A stretch of 64,000 nt of DNA from Planctomonas psychrotolerans (GCF_008642235.1 NZ_SJEV01000001.1:1364001-1428000); one strand, 5' to 3'; counted from the stretch's first letter, positions 8,801 to 17,835 are shown. A program made the numbers and translations. Notes: generated by a model from the sequence alone, not told the origin.

Positions 8801-8903
8801 CAATCAGGAATGGTTCGCAATTGGTCATCGGCCGCTGGAGTGCGTCGACGGTGTGGAGTGCGTCAACGGCGTCGACAGAGCGACCGAACAACCAGCGGAT
8901 CGC

Positions 8904-9209
8904 CTAGGGCGTGTCTTCCAGCACGTGGCTGATGGCGTCCTCCACGACGTGCGTCACGTGGGTATCGGCGATCGAGTAGGTGGCTTCACGACCAACACGG
9001 TCGACGGTGACCACCTTCGCCACGCGGAGTGTGCGGAGGTGCTGGGAGACCAGGGGTTGAGACTGGCCCGTCATCGCTACGAGGTGGCTCACCGTAGACG
9101 GACTCTTGGCAAGCAGGGTGAGGATGGTCAAGCGCGACGGCGACGAGAGGATCTTGAACAGTTCGGCCGCCCGGGCGATACTGCCGTCGTTCGGTCGGAC
9201 GTCGGTCAT
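8904..9209 (-). CDS. ArsR/SmtB family zinc-responsive repressor
   Basis: A 101-residue winged-helix repressor. The recognition helix region reads TGQSQPLVSQHLRTL. The last helix contains D82, H84, H95 and E98 in the DxH-x10-HxxE arrangement that forms the alpha-5 zinc site of cyanobacterial SmtB; no alpha-3 cysteine site is present. Zinc binding would release the operator. The target is probably the His-rich gene 181 bases downstream on the same strand. The start is uncertain: ATG at 9209 has AGAGGA immediately adjacent, and an in-frame ATG at 9227 is the alternative. Confidence 0.85.
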   Translation of the reverse strand: MTDVRPNDGSIARAAELFKILSSPSRLTILTLLAKSPSTVSHLVAMTGQSQPLVSQHLRTLRVAKVVTVDRVGREATYSIADTHVTHVVEDAISHVLEDTP

Positions 9210-9287
9210 TCCTCTAGGTAAGCACATCCATGCATGCGGAGTTATGCGCCGATGGGGGATCGACGAACCCCGTGGGCTGCGGCCGTC

Positions 9288-10277
9288 CTACAGCAGGTCC
9301 TGAACGGCCGCGCGGATCTGCGCTGTTTCAGCGGCTCGGATGCCGGGGCGACCGGCGACGTGACCGAGTTCGGAGACCAGCGGACGGAACTCGCCTCGCG
9401 GGAGGTGGCTCACTTCCCGCTCGCTGTCGGCCTGCGGGAAGTAGAGGTCGGAACTGCCCGGCATCACGATGGCCCGCGCGGCGATCTGCCGCAATGCGCC
9501 CTCGAACCCGCTCGAGTGGTGCTTACCGATGTCAGCCCGTTGCCAGGTGCCGAGGCAGGCCAGGAGATCGTTCGCGTCCTCGCGTTCATGGTCGGCCGCC
9601 CACCCTCGGAGGACCGCGTCCACCGATGAGTATCCGAGCTCCCGGTACGTGCCCCGTCGGAAGAACTCCTGGGAGTAGGCCCACCCGGCGTACACGGTCC
9701 CGAATGCTCGGAGGCCCTGAACGGGAGGATCGCTGTAGCAGCCGTTCCGGAATGCCGGGTCGGCGAGAAGCGCTGCCTTCACGCCTTCGAGGAACACCAT
9801 GTTGTGCGGTGAGCATCGTGCGGCTCCGGCGATCGGAAGGATCGCATCGACGAACTCCGGATAGCGCACCGCCCACTCGTACGCCTGGAGCGCACCCATC
9901 GACCAGCCCGCGATCAAGCGGATCCGGGTGACTCCGAGGTGGGTGAGAAGCCGGTGCTGGGCGATCACGTTGTCGACGATGTCGACATCGGGGAAGCGCG
10001 CTCCGGCGATCTCCGTGCTGGCCCGGGACGGAGACGTCGAAACGCCGTTGCCGAAGAGGTCGACCGCGACGATGAACCACCGTGCCGGATCGAAGATCCG
10101 GCCGGGTCCGATCCACGGTTCGTAGCTCGACGACGTACCCGTGTAATAGGAGGGGAGCAGGATGCAGTTGCTCCTTTCGGGGTTCAGCTCGCCGTGGGTC
10201 TCATAGCTGAGCTGTGCCGAGGGCAGGCTCGAACCGGAGACCAGTTCGAGCCTGCCGAGGCTGAAATTCGAGCGCAT
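9288..10277 (-). CDS. MetX-like alpha/beta hydrolase
   Basis: A 329-residue alpha/beta-hydrolase of the homoserine O-acetyltransferase (MetX) fold group. The nucleophile elbow GWSMGA places Ser126, with Asp277 (SSDLYF) and His306 (ELGHVAG) completing the triad. It lies six bases after the type III glutamine synthetase and forms an operon with it, so it more likely hydrolyses or transfers an amide or ester linked to nitrogen metabolism than makes methionine. That role is inference. The tandem arrangement suggests that the two enzymes work on one substrate. Confidence 0.75.
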   Translation of the reverse strand: MRSNFSLGRLELVSGSSLPSAQLSYETHGELNPERSNCILLPSYYTGTSSSYEPWIGPGRIFDPARWFIVAVDLFGNGVSTSPSRASTEIAGARFPDVDIVDNVIAQHRLLTHLGVTRIRLIAGWSMGALQAYEWAVRYPEFVDAILPIAGAARCSPHNMVFLEGVKAALLADPAFRNGCYSDPPVQGLRAFGTVYAGWAYSQEFFRRGTYRELGYSSVDAVLRGWAADHEREDANDLLACLGTWQRADIGKHHSSGFEGALRQIAARAIVMPGSSDLYFPQADSEREVSHLPRGEFRPLVSELGHVAGRPGIRAAETAQIRAAVQDLL

Positions 10278-10283
10278 CGGGGA

Positions 10284-11645
10284 TCAGAAGAACTTCAGGT
10301 ACCGCTTGGTCTCCCACTCCGAGACGTGCGCCTGGTACTCGTCCCATTCCTGGCTCTTGTAATCGATGTAGGCGTTGTACATCTTTTCGCCGAACACGTC
10401 GCGGGACAGGCTGTCGGCGGCGAACTCCTCGATGGCCTCTCCGAGGCTGCGCGGCAGGAGGCCGAGTCCGTTCGTGATGATCTCGGCCTCGGTGTAGTTG
10501 TACATGTTCTCCGTGTGCGGCTCACCCGGGTCGAGGTTCTCCCGGATCCCCTCGAGGCCGGCGGCGAGGATGATCGCGGCGCCGAGATAGGGGTTGCCGC
10601 TGATGTCGGCGGCGCGGCATTCGACCCGTCCTCCCACGAGGGGCACGCGGATCATGTTGGTGCGGTTGTTGTTGCCGTAGCTGACGAAGACGGGGGCCCA
10701 GGTGGACCCCGACATGCTGCCTTTGCGCACCAGCCTCTTGTAGCTGTTGACGGTCGGGGCGATGACGGCGCAGATGGCGGGGGCGTGCTTGAGCACACCA
10801 GCGATGAACTGGTACCCGAGTTCGGAGATCCCGCAGCCGCGGGGATCGTCGTCGGTCTCGAAGAGGTTCTGCCCGGTCTCGAGATCGGCGAGGGACATGT
10901 TGAAGTGGGCACCGGATCCGCTGCGGTCGGCGAACGGCTTCGGCATGAATGTGGCGAAGTAGCCGTGCTTGCGCACCATCTCGTTCGCCATCAGGCGGAA
11001 GAAGACCGCGCGGTCGGCCATGGTGAGGGCATCCGAGTACGTGAAGTCGATCTCGAACTGGCCCTGGGCGTCCTCGTGATCGAAGGAGTAGACGCCCCAC
11101 CCCATGTCGTTCATCGCTTCGACCATCTCCGTGAGCCAATCGAAGTTGTCGAGCGCGGCCGGAGCCGTGTAGCACGGCTTGCTCAGGTTGTCACGGTCGC
11201 TGACCTCGACCGGCCCCTCGGGAGTGTCCTTGAGGACGAAGAACTCGGTCTCGATCCCCAGGTTGAACGTGAACCCGAGCTCCTTCGCGGCCTCCAGCTG
11301 GCGCTTCAGGATGTTGCGCGACGCGGCTTCGAACGGCTTGCCCTCGTGGTAGAGGTCGCTCGAGAAGTAGGCGACCTCCTTGCGCCACGGCAGCTGCACG
11401 GCGCTATCGAGGTCGGGGCGCGCCGACAGCTCCTCGTCGCTGATGTCCTGGGGCAACCCGTCGAGGGCGGCGCCGGTGAACAACTCGGAGCCCGCTGCCA
11501 TCCGAGGCAGGTGCGACAGGGGCACGAACTTCGTCTTGATGTTGCCATGGAGGTCGACGAAGCTCGACATCGCGTATTTGACGCCCGCCTCCCGGAGCTT
11601 GCGCTGCACGGTCTCCACAGCTGCGTCTGCAGTTGTCACACTCAT
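10284..11645 (-). CDS. glnT: Type III glutamine synthetase-like ligase
   Basis: A 453-residue member of the glutamine synthetase superfamily, subgroup III (rhizobial GlnT and gamma-glutamylmethylamide synthetases). It has the opening DLHGNIKTKFVPLSHL, the metal site GIETEFFVL, DHEDAQGQFEI, the HFNMS motif and NNRTNMIRVP. Such enzymes join glutamate with ammonia or a short amine using ATP. The other genes of the N-methylglutamate pathway are not present here, so simple glutamine synthesis or amine trapping are both possible. Its promoter carries two boxes matching that of amt. ATG at 11643-11645 has an AGGAG site. Confidence 0.85.
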   Translation of the reverse strand: MSVTTADAAVETVQRKLREAGVKYAMSSFVDLHGNIKTKFVPLSHLPRMAAGSELFTGAALDGLPQDISDEELSARPDLDSAVQLPWRKEVAYFSSDLYHEGKPFEAASRNILKRQLEAAKELGFTFNLGIETEFFVLKDTPEGPVEVSDRDNLSKPCYTAPAALDNFDWLTEMVEAMNDMGWGVYSFDHEDAQGQFEIDFTYSDALTMADRAVFFRLMANEMVRKHGYFATFMPKPFADRSGSGAHFNMSLADLETGQNLFETDDDPRGCGISELGYQFIAGVLKHAPAICAVIAPTVNSYKRLVRKGSMSGSTWAPVFVSYGNNNRTNMIRVPLVGGRVECRAADISGNPYLGAAIILAAGLEGIRENLDPGEPHTENMYNYTEAEIITNGLGLLPRSLGEAIEEFAADSLSRDVFGEKMYNAYIDYKSQEWDEYQAHVSEWETKRYLKFF

Positions 11646-11686
11646 GTTGATCTCCTGTTCGTATCCCCGCAGCTCTCGTCGCGCGG

Positions 11687-11741
11687 TTTCGATAACCTAT
11701 GGAAAAGGATGCGCCTCCGCAGTTTCTATACAGTGTCGATT
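11687..11741. promoter_or_regulatory. Two TTTC-N-ATA-N3-TAT-N-GAAA boxes upstream of glnT
   Basis: The palindrome TTTCGATAACCTATGGAAA (11687-11705) lies 42 bases upstream of the glnT start. A weaker copy (TTTCTATACAGTGTCGATT, 11723-11741) follows toward the TetR gene. The strong box matches the one before amt. The form resembles the corynebacterial AmtR box. Confidence 0.65.
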
Positions 11742-11856
11742 TTGTTTCCGCTCCGTAAACTCTGCCGTCGAGGCTTCGGTGTCGGGCTATCGTCACAGCG
11801 CGGAACGGGGCGCCCGCACCGCATAGGCTGCACACCGGAAGACGCGAGGAGCGAGC

Positions 11857-12609
11857 ATGGCATCAACGGACGGCGCGAGAGCCACTGCGGGTCGACCCCG
11901 GCTGAGCGGATCCGTGGGGGAGTCTCCGCGCCTGGACGTCATCCGCGAGGCGACGGCGCTCTTCGTTGCCAAGGGGTATGCGGAGACGACGATGAGCGAG
12001 ATCGCCCGTAATGCCGGGCTTCGGCAGTCCTCGGTCTACTACTGGTTCGCGCGCAAGGAGCACATCCTCCAGGCCCTCTTGGAAGACAACCGCGGTTCTC
12101 TCTCGGTGGCGAAGGCCCTGCACCACGCGCGGGATGCTGCGGCCGCGCGGCTCTACGCGGTGCTCCACGCGGACGCCGTTCAGCTGTGCGCGTCGCCCCT
12201 GGACTTCTACGAGTTCGAGCGCGTCGCCCGCTCGCAACCGCAGAACTTCGGTGCGTTCTTCGATGACTACAGCGAACTGCACCGGCTCACCGCGTCGATC
12301 ATCCGGCAGGGGACGGAATCCGGGGAACTCCGCCCCGTCGATCCCGACGTGGCCGCGACCGCTGCCCTCGGGCTCGGCGAAGGCCTCCAGCGCCACTTCC
12401 GTCAGCCGCTCCCGGGCCTCCGGGCTTACACCGCCGACGAAGTCTCGAGCTTGAGCGCCGACACCACGCTCGCCTCACTGCTCGCCGACCGTGAGGCTCT
12501 TCCGGCGGTCCGAAGCCAGGCGGCGGGGTTGCGGGCGGCGGAAAGCACGCCGGTCGAGAACGCGCGGGCCGAGAGTGCTCCGGCCGAAAGCGCGTCGGCC
12601 GAGAGTTAA
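11857..12609 (+). CDS. TetR family regulator, probably AmtR-like
   Basis: A 250-residue TetR repressor. The DNA-binding helix-turn-helix lies at about residues 35-75 (TMSEIARNAGLRQSSVYYWF), and a ligand/dimer domain follows. The last 25 residues are a low-complexity tail of repeated Ala-Glu-Ser units with no evident fold. It sits between glnT and amt, and both carry the same 19-bp palindrome, so it is the likely nitrogen-responsive repressor of the module. It lacks a strong Shine-Dalgarno apart from GAGGAGCG. The ligand is unknown; AmtR itself is released by the PII protein. Confidence 0.8.
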   Translation: MASTDGARATAGRPRLSGSVGESPRLDVIREATALFVAKGYAETTMSEIARNAGLRQSSVYYWFARKEHILQALLEDNRGSLSVAKALHHARDAAAARLYAVLHADAVQLCASPLDFYEFERVARSQPQNFGAFFDDYSELHRLTASIIRQGTESGELRPVDPDVAATAALGLGEGLQRHFRQPLPGLRAYTADEVSSLSADTTLASLLADREALPAVRSQAAGLRAAESTPVENARAESAPAESASAES

Positions 12610-12658
12610 CGCGCTTGTAACGACGGTGATACGGCATCGAAAAGGCTGCCACCGACCA

Positions 12659-12677
12659 TTTGGATAGCGTATCGAAA
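12659..12677. promoter_or_regulatory. Palindromic box upstream of amt
   Basis: TTTGGATAGCGTATCGAAA lies 56 bases before the amt start and agrees with the strong glnT box at TTT-GATA-N3-TAT-GAAA. It is the likely operator for the TetR protein encoded just upstream. Confidence 0.65.
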
Positions 12678-12733
12678 CGCTCGTGCCCGCGATCGACGCG
12701 GAACGCATGCTTCTCACGGTCATGGAGATTCGA

Positions 12734-14062
12734 ATGGACACTGCTGCAATAGCGGGCAACACGGCGTGGATTCTCACCGCGGTCATCGCCGTGGCGCTGA
12801 TGCTTCCGGGACTCGCCCTCTTCTACGGCGGCATGGTGAGCCGCAAGACCACGATGAACATGATGCTCATGGTGTTCGGCGCGTTCTGCGTGGTCGGAGT
12901 GCTCTGGGTGGTGTTCGGCTACTCGGCAGTCTTCGGCAATTCGATCGGGGGCATCGGTCTCCTCGGTGATCCCCTCGAATACGTCGGACTCGGGCAACTG
13001 CTCACCGCTCCCGCAGACGCGGCGCTGCCGCCGCTCGCGCTGGCGGCACTGCATCTGATGTTCGCCGGACTGACCGTCGGGATCGTCGCCGGTGCCGCCG
13101 CCGACCGCATGAAGTTCGGTGCCTGGCTCGTCTTCGCGGGACTGTGGGTCACCCTCGTGTACTTCCCGGTTGCGCACTGGGTCTTCGCCTTCGACTCGGC
13201 CGACGGAGCGGTTCAGGGCGGCTGGATCGCCAACACGCTGGGCGCCATCGACTACGCCGGAAGCACGGCGATCCACGTGAATTCGGGGGTGGCCGCCCTC
13301 GCGCTGGCTATCGTCCTGGGCAAGCGGCGCACCTGGCCCGTTCAGCCGAAGGCGCACAATCTGCCCTTTACCCTGCTGGGCGTGGGACTGCTGTTCACCG
13401 GGTGGATCGGCTTCGACGGCAGCGGTCTCGGCGCCGCCGACAACAACGCGGCAGTCGCCGTGTTCAACACCGTCGCCGCAACCTGTGCCGGCGTCTGCGT
13501 CTGGCTCCTGGTGGAACGCCTTCGCGACGGACATCCCACGACCCTCGGTGCCTCCTCCGGGGCGATCGCCGCCCTCGTCGCCATCACGCCGTCCTGCGGT
13601 GCGGTCACTCCCCTCGGAGCGCTGGCCATCGGCGGTGCAGCCGGTGCCGTCTGCTACTTCGCCGTCGCGCTCAAGTACAAGCTCGGCGTCGACGACGCCC
13701 TCGACGTCACGGCGCTGCACTTCGTCGGGGGCGTGGTGGGCGGTCTGCTCATCGGGCTCATCGCGACGCCGGAGGCGCCGAGCGGCGGTGCCGGCCTGCT
13801 CTACGGGGGCGGCTTCGACCTCCTCGGTCGGCAGGCGCTCGCGATCCTCGCGGTGCTCGTCTATACGTTCACGGTGACGTGGGTCCTCGCGACGGTCCTC
13901 AACAAGACGATGGGCATCCGCGTGCCCGACGAGGTCGAGGCACGCGGGCTGGACATCGAACTGCACGCGGAGAACGCCTACGAGAACGGCTCCGACAAGG
14001 CCCATTCCCCGCGCGGCCATGCCGAACAACTGCACACCCTGGAAGCGGACCCTGCCCTCTAG
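12734..14062 (+). CDS. amt: Ammonium transporter
   Basis: A 442-residue Amt/Mep/Rh channel with the expected eleven hydrophobic helices. The N-terminal helix reads NTAWILTAVIAVALMLPGLALF, and the family signature with a pore histidine (ALHFVGGVVGGL) is near residue 340. The C-terminal cytoplasmic tail ends in a charged segment after MGIRVPDEVEARGLD, the region that PII proteins contact; no glnK or glnB lies here. ATG at 12734 follows GGAG at a good distance and directly precedes the first helix. It belongs to the glnT/TetR nitrogen module and should be induced under nitrogen limitation. Confidence 0.92.
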   Translation: MDTAAIAGNTAWILTAVIAVALMLPGLALFYGGMVSRKTTMNMMLMVFGAFCVVGVLWVVFGYSAVFGNSIGGIGLLGDPLEYVGLGQLLTAPADAALPPLALAALHLMFAGLTVGIVAGAAADRMKFGAWLVFAGLWVTLVYFPVAHWVFAFDSADGAVQGGWIANTLGAIDYAGSTAIHVNSGVAALALAIVLGKRRTWPVQPKAHNLPFTLLGVGLLFTGWIGFDGSGLGAADNNAAVAVFNTVAATCAGVCVWLLVERLRDGHPTTLGASSGAIAALVAITPSCGAVTPLGALAIGGAAGAVCYFAVALKYKLGVDDALDVTALHFVGGVVGGLLIGLIATPEAPSGGAGLLYGGGFDLLGRQALAILAVLVYTFTVTWVLATVLNKTMGIRVPDEVEARGLDIELHAENAYENGSDKAHSPRGHAEQLHTLEADPAL

Positions 14063-14302
14063 GTGGCCACGCGACCATCGTCGCAGCGGAGGCGGGATCG
14101 AAGCGCGGTCGGGGCTAGCACTCGACATAGTCGACATGTTCGTGGAGCAGCTGATCGACGATGCCCTGTGCGTGTGTTGCGCGAATGATGCCCGTACGGA
14201 TGCGGACAGGCGTCCGTCAGCGACTCTCCATCAGATGCAGTGAGCGCCCGGCTGAATCGCGGCCGATAGCTTCACTCGGTGGTGCGTCCCTAGGGTTGAC
14301 GG

Positions 14303-15556
14303 ATGCCACTTGGTCGTAGGTTTGGCGTGCTGTGGAGCGCGAATGCTCTGTCGAACCTCGCTGACGGTGTCGCGTTCGTGTCCATGCCGCTACTTGCAGC
14401 CTCGATGACCGATGATCCCCGCCTTGTTGCGGGACTGGCCACGGTCTACGCGCTGGTCCGTCTCCTGGTCGCGCTACCGATCGGCGTCTGGGTCGACCGG
14501 ATCGACCGGCGCACCTTGATGGTCACGGCGAATGTACTGCGTGGCGTCACCCTGTTGGGACTGGCGCTGACGCTTCAGGTTGGTGTCTCCTCGCTGCTGG
14601 TCCTCTACACGGCGATGGCCGTCGTCGGGACGCTGGAGAGCATGGCGGACAGCGCCGCGGTCGCCATCGTGCCCTCCCTGGTCGATCGTGAACAGTTCGA
14701 CACCGCGAATGGGCGGATCGCGGCCGCGCAGCTCGTCGCTGATGAATTCGCCGGCCCACCACTCGGGGGGTTCCTTTTCGGGTTGGCAGCGTCCGCGCCG
14801 GTCTTTGCAATGGGCGGATTGTGGGCACTTGCCGGGCTCGTCGCCCTTGCCTTACCGGTCCGACACTTGTCGCGACCGTCCGTCACGGCATCTGCGATCC
14901 GGGCCTCCGTGTATACCGAGGCGCGCGAGGGAATCATCTGGCTGAGGCGCCACCGTGTTGTCGGCAGTCTGGCGCTCATCGGGGCACTTGCAAGCGTCGG
15001 CTACATGCTGCCGTTTTCCATCCTCGTCCTCTTCGCGCAGGAACGACTCGAGCTGGATGGCGCGGGTTACGGCCTGTTGCTCGCTTTTTCTGCTCTCGGC
15101 GGGTTGTTGGGCTCGTTCCTCACCCCACGTCTGCGGAAACTTCTCGGATATCGGTGGACGATCGCAGGCAGTCTGCTCTTGGGTGCGGTGACTCTCGGGG
15201 GGCTTGCTCTCACGACCAACCCGTACGTCGCGGGCTTACTTCTGGCGCTCTACATACTTCACGCGGTGGTCTGGAGCATCTGCGCTCTTTCCCTGCGCCA
15301 GCGGCTCGTACCCGACGAGTTGCTCGGTCGGGTCGGCGGCGCTGCCCGAGTGCTTGGGCTGTTAGGTCTTGCAGCGGGTTCCGCCCTCGGGGGAGTGCTG
15401 GGCGCCATCGACCTCGTGATCCCTGTTGCGGTCGGCGCCGCCGTGTTCGTCGCTTGTTGCCTCGTCGCGACAGCAACCTTGCGAGGAAGCCCAAGTCCGC
15501 CAGTCCCAAAGACTTCCGCAACGATGGCCGCTGAACCATCCGCAGGTGAGAGGTGA
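14303..15556 (+). CDS. MFS transporter, enterobactin-exporter-like
   Basis: A 417-residue major facilitator with about twelve hydrophobic helices and the loop 2-3 motif GVWVDRIDRRTLM. The arrangement resembles the EntS-like exporters and multidrug efflux proteins. The substrate is unknown and no siderophore genes are nearby. Codon use here and in the next gene appears less GC-biased at third positions than in the flanking loci, which could mean transfer. The following cyclase gene starts 41 bases downstream on the same strand. Confidence 0.8.
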   Translation: MPLGRRFGVLWSANALSNLADGVAFVSMPLLAASMTDDPRLVAGLATVYALVRLLVALPIGVWVDRIDRRTLMVTANVLRGVTLLGLALTLQVGVSSLLVLYTAMAVVGTLESMADSAAVAIVPSLVDREQFDTANGRIAAAQLVADEFAGPPLGGFLFGLAASAPVFAMGGLWALAGLVALALPVRHLSRPSVTASAIRASVYTEAREGIIWLRRHRVVGSLALIGALASVGYMLPFSILVLFAQERLELDGAGYGLLLAFSALGGLLGSFLTPRLRKLLGYRWTIAGSLLLGAVTLGGLALTTNPYVAGLLLALYILHAVVWSICALSLRQRLVPDELLGRVGGAARVLGLLGLAAGSALGGVLGAIDLVIPVAVGAAVFVACCLVATATLRGSPSPPVPKTSATMAAEPSAGER

Positions 15557-15597
15557 CGCTGCCGGTGCCCGACCCGAGTCGCTGGTAGGTTCGCGCC

Positions 15598-16527
15598 GTG
15601 GATGATTACCGTGCCGTGTTCGATGCCCGTATCTCCTTCGTGAACGGCGGTGGGTTGAGCGCGGAGGGGTTCCGTCTCGACGTCGCTGGCGCGAACGTCT
15701 CTGAGGCGGAGGTCGCCCGATTGCTGGTGCAGCATCTCGGTCTCACCCTCGTCGGCGAGGTGCAGCTGACCGGTCTCCACATCGTCGCCGAGCAGCACCG
15801 CGGTAGTCGAGGTATCGCTGTGACCGGTGCAACCGTCCCGGGTGGGCCGCAACGGCTTGTTGATCTGAGCCACACCATCCGGGAGGGCCTTGTCACCCTC
15901 CCCGGCGTGCCCGCCCCGGTGATCAGTCCGCTTCTCACCCGCGCGGAAGCCGAGAGCAGGTATGCGGCCGGGACGACGTTCGTGATGGACATCGTGTCAC
16001 TGCCCGGAAACACGGGAACCTACATCGACACCGCATTCCACCGCTATGCGGACGGTGCCGACCTCGCAGCGGTGTCACTCGAGACGGTCGTTGATCTACC
16101 GACCGAGGTGTTCCACTTGACCGACGCCAGGACGCGCGGCATTCCCGCGTCCGTGTTCCACGACCGCGACGTGCGGGGGAAGGCCGTACTGCTGCACACC
16201 GGATGGGATCGCCGCTTCGGTACTCCTGCGTACGGCATCGACGCACCGTTCCTCGCCGGCGACGGCGTGGACTACCTCGCGGAACAGGGCGTGACGCTGG
16301 TAGGAATCGACTCGGTGAACGTCGACGACATGTCCGACGACGCACAGGGTGCTCGTCCGGCGCACTCGGTGTTCCTGGCATCCGGGATCCCCGTGGTCGA
16401 GCACCTCACCAATCTCGGAGACCTTCCGCCGAGTGGGGCGCTGTTCACCGCTGTGCCGCCGAAGATCGAGAAGTTCGGCACCTTTCCGGTACGCGCTTTC
16501 GCCAAAGCGCCTCGAACCACCCCGTGA
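15598..16527 (+). CDS. Cyclase/kynurenine formamidase-like hydrolase with N-terminal extra domain
   Basis: A 309-residue protein. Residues about 1-72 are a small domain (VSFVNGGGL-like region, LLVQHLGL, GEVQL) that is often encoded separately next to such hydrolases. Residues about 85-300 form the cyclase fold, opening with VDLSHTIREG, but the metal histidines are partly altered: the usual HxGTHxD reads PGNTGTYIDTAFHRY, so the HxGTH histidines are missing while D and the FHRY histidine remain. The enzyme may have lost or changed metal use. Related proteins hydrolyse formamides or lactones. GTG is the start; no strong ribosome binding site is seen. Confidence 0.7.
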   Translation: MDDYRAVFDARISFVNGGGLSAEGFRLDVAGANVSEAEVARLLVQHLGLTLVGEVQLTGLHIVAEQHRGSRGIAVTGATVPGGPQRLVDLSHTIREGLVTLPGVPAPVISPLLTRAEAESRYAAGTTFVMDIVSLPGNTGTYIDTAFHRYADGADLAAVSLETVVDLPTEVFHLTDARTRGIPASVFHDRDVRGKAVLLHTGWDRRFGTPAYGIDAPFLAGDGVDYLAEQGVTLVGIDSVNVDDMSDDAQGARPAHSVFLASGIPVVEHLTNLGDLPPSGALFTAVPPKIEKFGTFPVRAFAKAPRTTP

Positions 16528-16682
16528 CGGAATGGCCCATCGAAAAGGAATCGTTCACCTATGTGCTGACGGGCAAGAACAAGCGCGGATGGATCAGCAC
16601 CCCCGAACCCATGCGTCGCGTGACAGGCGCAGACTGGTGGTCACTAGCGCACCACGGAAGCGTGGTCGAAGGAGAAGACACC

Positions 16683-17783
16683 ATGAAGGTAACGGCTGCT
16701 GTTGCTCAGACGAAGGGCGAACCACTCGTCATCCAGGAACTCACGCTCGACGCTCCCCGCGCAACTGAGGTGCAGGTGCGCATGGTCGCGTCGGGTGTGT
16801 GTCACACCGACGCCATTGTGCGCGACCAGGTGTATCCCACGCCGTTGCCCGCCGTGCTCGGGCATGAGGGCGCCGGGGTCGTTGTCGCGGTGGGTGACGG
16901 TGTGACGAGCGTCGACGTGGGCGATCATGTGCTGCTCAGCTTCTCCAGTTGCGGTGTGTGCTCCTCGTGCGTCTCCGGCCACCCCTCGTACTGCATCCAC
17001 CTCTATGACCTCGACTTCGGCGGCTCCCGCACCGATGGGTCGACCGCGTTCACCGCGGAGGACGGTACGGCCGTCTCTTCCCACTTCTTCGGCCAGTCGT
17101 CGTTCGCCTCGGTCAGCAACGTCGCCGAGCGCAGCGTCGTCAAGGTGTCGAAAGAAGCACCGCTGGAACTCATGGGTCCGCTCGGTTGCGGAGTCCAGAC
17201 GGGCGCGGGTGCGGTGCTCAACGTTCTCGAGCCAGAAGCCGGAAGCAGCATCGTCATCTTCGGATCCGGAGCGGTGGGCATGTCCGGTCTGCTCGCCGCG
17301 GTCGTCGCCAACGCGACGACGATCATCGCCGTGGACATCATCGACAGCCGGCTCGAATTCGCCAAGAGCCTCGGAGCCACCCACACGATCAACAGCAAGA
17401 ATGAAGATGCCGTCGCACGCATCCGCGAGATCACCGGGGGCGGCGCGAACTACGCACTGGACACCACCGGCAACAAGTCCGTCTTCACTCAGATGACCAA
17501 CTCTCTCGGCACCCTCGGCCACGGCGCTCTGGTCGGTGCCGCCGCACCCGGCACCGAGTCACCGATCGATATCGGCAACCTGCTGCTCAGCGGACTCAAG
17601 ATCAGCATGGTCATCGAAGGCGACTCCGTGCCGCAGACGTTCATTCCCCGGTTGATCTCGCTTTACGAAGCAGGCGTGTTCCCCTTCGACAAGCTCGTCA
17701 AGAAGTATGACTTCGCCGACATCAATCAGGCCTTCGCTGATAGCGAGAGCGGTGAGACCCTCAAGCCGGTGGTCACCTTCTAG
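16683..17783 (+). CDS. Zinc-dependent (aryl) alcohol dehydrogenase
   Basis: A 366-residue medium-chain dehydrogenase. The catalytic zinc ligands lie in GVCHTDA and GHEGAG, the structural zinc site is CGVCSSCVSGHPSYC, and the coenzyme motif is GSGAVGMSG near residue 200. The pattern matches NAD-dependent aryl/benzyl alcohol dehydrogenases, which oxidise aromatic alcohols to aldehydes. ATG at 16683 has an AAGGAG site and starts the canonical fold. The frame stays open upstream to the end of the cyclase gene, leaving 53 extra codons of unknown meaning. A hairpin terminator follows. Confidence 0.88.
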   Translation: MKVTAAVAQTKGEPLVIQELTLDAPRATEVQVRMVASGVCHTDAIVRDQVYPTPLPAVLGHEGAGVVVAVGDGVTSVDVGDHVLLSFSSCGVCSSCVSGHPSYCIHLYDLDFGGSRTDGSTAFTAEDGTAVSSHFFGQSSFASVSNVAERSVVKVSKEAPLELMGPLGCGVQTGAGAVLNVLEPEAGSSIVIFGSGAVGMSGLLAAVVANATTIIAVDIIDSRLEFAKSLGATHTINSKNEDAVARIREITGGGANYALDTTGNKSVFTQMTNSLGTLGHGALVGAAAPGTESPIDIGNLLLSGLKISMVIEGDSVPQTFIPRLISLYEAGVFPFDKLVKKYDFADINQAFADSESGETLKPVVTF

Positions 17784-17805
17784 GCTGCCCGATTCGGGGA
17801 CGAAA

Positions 17806-17835
17806 GGGCCCGCGTCCCGGGCAGGATGCGGGCCC
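17806..17835 (+). terminator. GGGCCCGC/GCGGGCCC hairpin terminator
   Basis: Perfect 8-bp GC arms (17806-17813, 17828-17835) follow the alcohol dehydrogenase stop by 22 bases. No T-tract is present. Confidence 0.65.

Noticed and set aside
9288-10277. Methionine biosynthesis acyltransferase
   Set aside because: The fold fits, but no metY or other methionine genes are adjacent and the operon partner is a glutamine synthetase; kept as MetX-like only.
10284-14062. Complete N-methylglutamate pathway
   Set aside because: Neither the methylglutamate synthase nor dehydrogenase subunits are encoded here.
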